Source of the DNA: Parcubacteria group bacterium GW2011_GWB1_42_6
GTDB lineage: Bacteria; Patescibacteriota; Minisyncoccia; Portnoybacterales; GWB1-42-6
Direction: 5' to 3'
Length of the DNA stretch: 6,994 bases
NCBI GenBank assembly: GCA_000997475.1
Contig: LCEC01000033.1
Span: 1 to 6,994 of the forward strand
Shown here: positions 6,891 through 6,994 of the stretch, piece by piece
How positions within the stretch are numbered: position 1 is the first letter of the stretch
Layout of the letters: each line of letters starts with the position of its first letter
The notes under the pieces: generated by a model
Told to the model about the DNA's origin: nothing
The model's input: the letters and a program-made list of their open reading frames with translations, nothing else
Database searches by the model: none
Translations under genes and position numbers: made by a program

Positions 6891-6935
6891 TGAGATTTGC
6901 TGAAGTGAGATTTGCTGAAGTCTTGAGATTTACTG
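6891..6935. repeat. Three-copy 15-base direct repeat
   Basis: TGAGATTTGCTGAAG occurs twice back to back (6891-6905 and 6906-6920). A shorter copy follows, TGAGATTTACTG (6924-6935), with one mismatch over 12 bases after a three-base spacer. On the minus strand the degenerate copy spans the TAA of the truncated membrane-protein frame (CAGTAAATCTCA), and the perfect copies read CAGCAAATCTCA. This looks like local duplication of the gene's end by replication slippage. A protein-binding role is possible but unsupported. Confidence 0.7.
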
Positions 6936-6994
6936 TCTGATTATTAATAAAAACGCAATAAAAATTATTAGAATAACCAAAAGCGAAACCGTTG
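6930..6994 (-). CDS. C-terminal end of a probable membrane protein (partial)
   Basis: From 6992 to the TAA at 6930 one minus-strand frame gives 20 codons, TVSLLVILIIFIAFLLIIRQ. It contains 15 uninterrupted hydrophobic residues and then R-Q, the look of a last transmembrane helix with a short cytoplasmic tail. The protein runs off the right edge, so its family cannot be named. A multi-spanning glycan protein (flippase, polymerase or membrane transferase) would suit the setting, but that is a guess. AT-rich DNA can produce hydrophobic reading frames by chance, and a second frame is also open here to a TAA at 6877-6879, though it does not look protein-like. The start of the HAD gene is 67 bases downstream with no clear promoter between, so the two may be cotranscribed. 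Confidence 0.4.
   Translation of the reverse strand, partial: TVSLLVILIIFIAFLLIIRQ

Noticed and set aside
1..6994. CRISPR arrays, insertion sequences, phage or defence genes
   Set aside because: No regularly spaced repeats, transposase, integrase, nuclease or toxin-like motifs were seen. The only repeats are the 48-base palindrome and the 15-base tandem copies.

Overview
The window looks like part of a cell-surface glycan locus from a compact, moderately AT-rich bacterial genome. Every supported gene lies on the minus strand, so transcription runs from high to low coordinates. Small gaps, 4-base stop/start overlaps, a TTG start, Lys/Phe/Ile-rich proteins and few Shine-Dalgarno sites fit a Patescibacteria (CPR, Parcubacteria-like) genome. 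That assignment is inference from style; no marker gene is present.

In order of transcription: (1) At the right edge (6930-6994) a frame reads as the hydrophobic C-terminus of a membrane protein whose body lies outside the window. (2) A short three-copy direct repeat (6891-6935) lies between it and the next gene. (3) A HAD-superfamily phosphatase-like gene (6186-6863) has a strong ribosome binding site and is followed by an intrinsic terminator (6141-6174). (4) A plausible sigma-70-type promoter (6115-6143) and a 40-base leader with a small hairpin precede a full-length single-chain transketolase (4172-6067). (5) Three tandem paralogues of about 450-468 residues follow (2823-4175, 1451-2794, 48-1454). 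They look like GT-B-fold transferases distantly resembling CDP-glycerol glycerophosphotransferases or capsule-type glycosyltransferases. (6) The last gene ends inside a 48-base GC-rich palindromic element (41-88), which supplies its final 12 codons and its stop.

Transketolase and the three transferases appear to form one operon: tkt and the first transferase overlap by 4 bases, as do the second and third, and the middle gap is 28 bases. A reasonable model, not shown by the sequence alone, is that transketolase supplies a sugar phosphate (pentose, tetrose or a branched ketose product) for the glycan or polyol-phosphate polymer that the transferases assemble at the inner face of the membrane. 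Transketolase could equally be the cell's ordinary pentose-phosphate enzyme placed here by chance. No nucleotidyltransferase, flippase or polymerase is visible; these may lie outside the window.

I do not see a clearly new system. The observations most worth checking are the palindromic element that extends a coding sequence, the mosaic similarity and loss of a histidine among the three transferases, and the transketolase at the head of the glycan operon. No non-coding stretch longer than 300 bases exists: the largest, 6864-6994 and 6068-6185, are described feature by feature.
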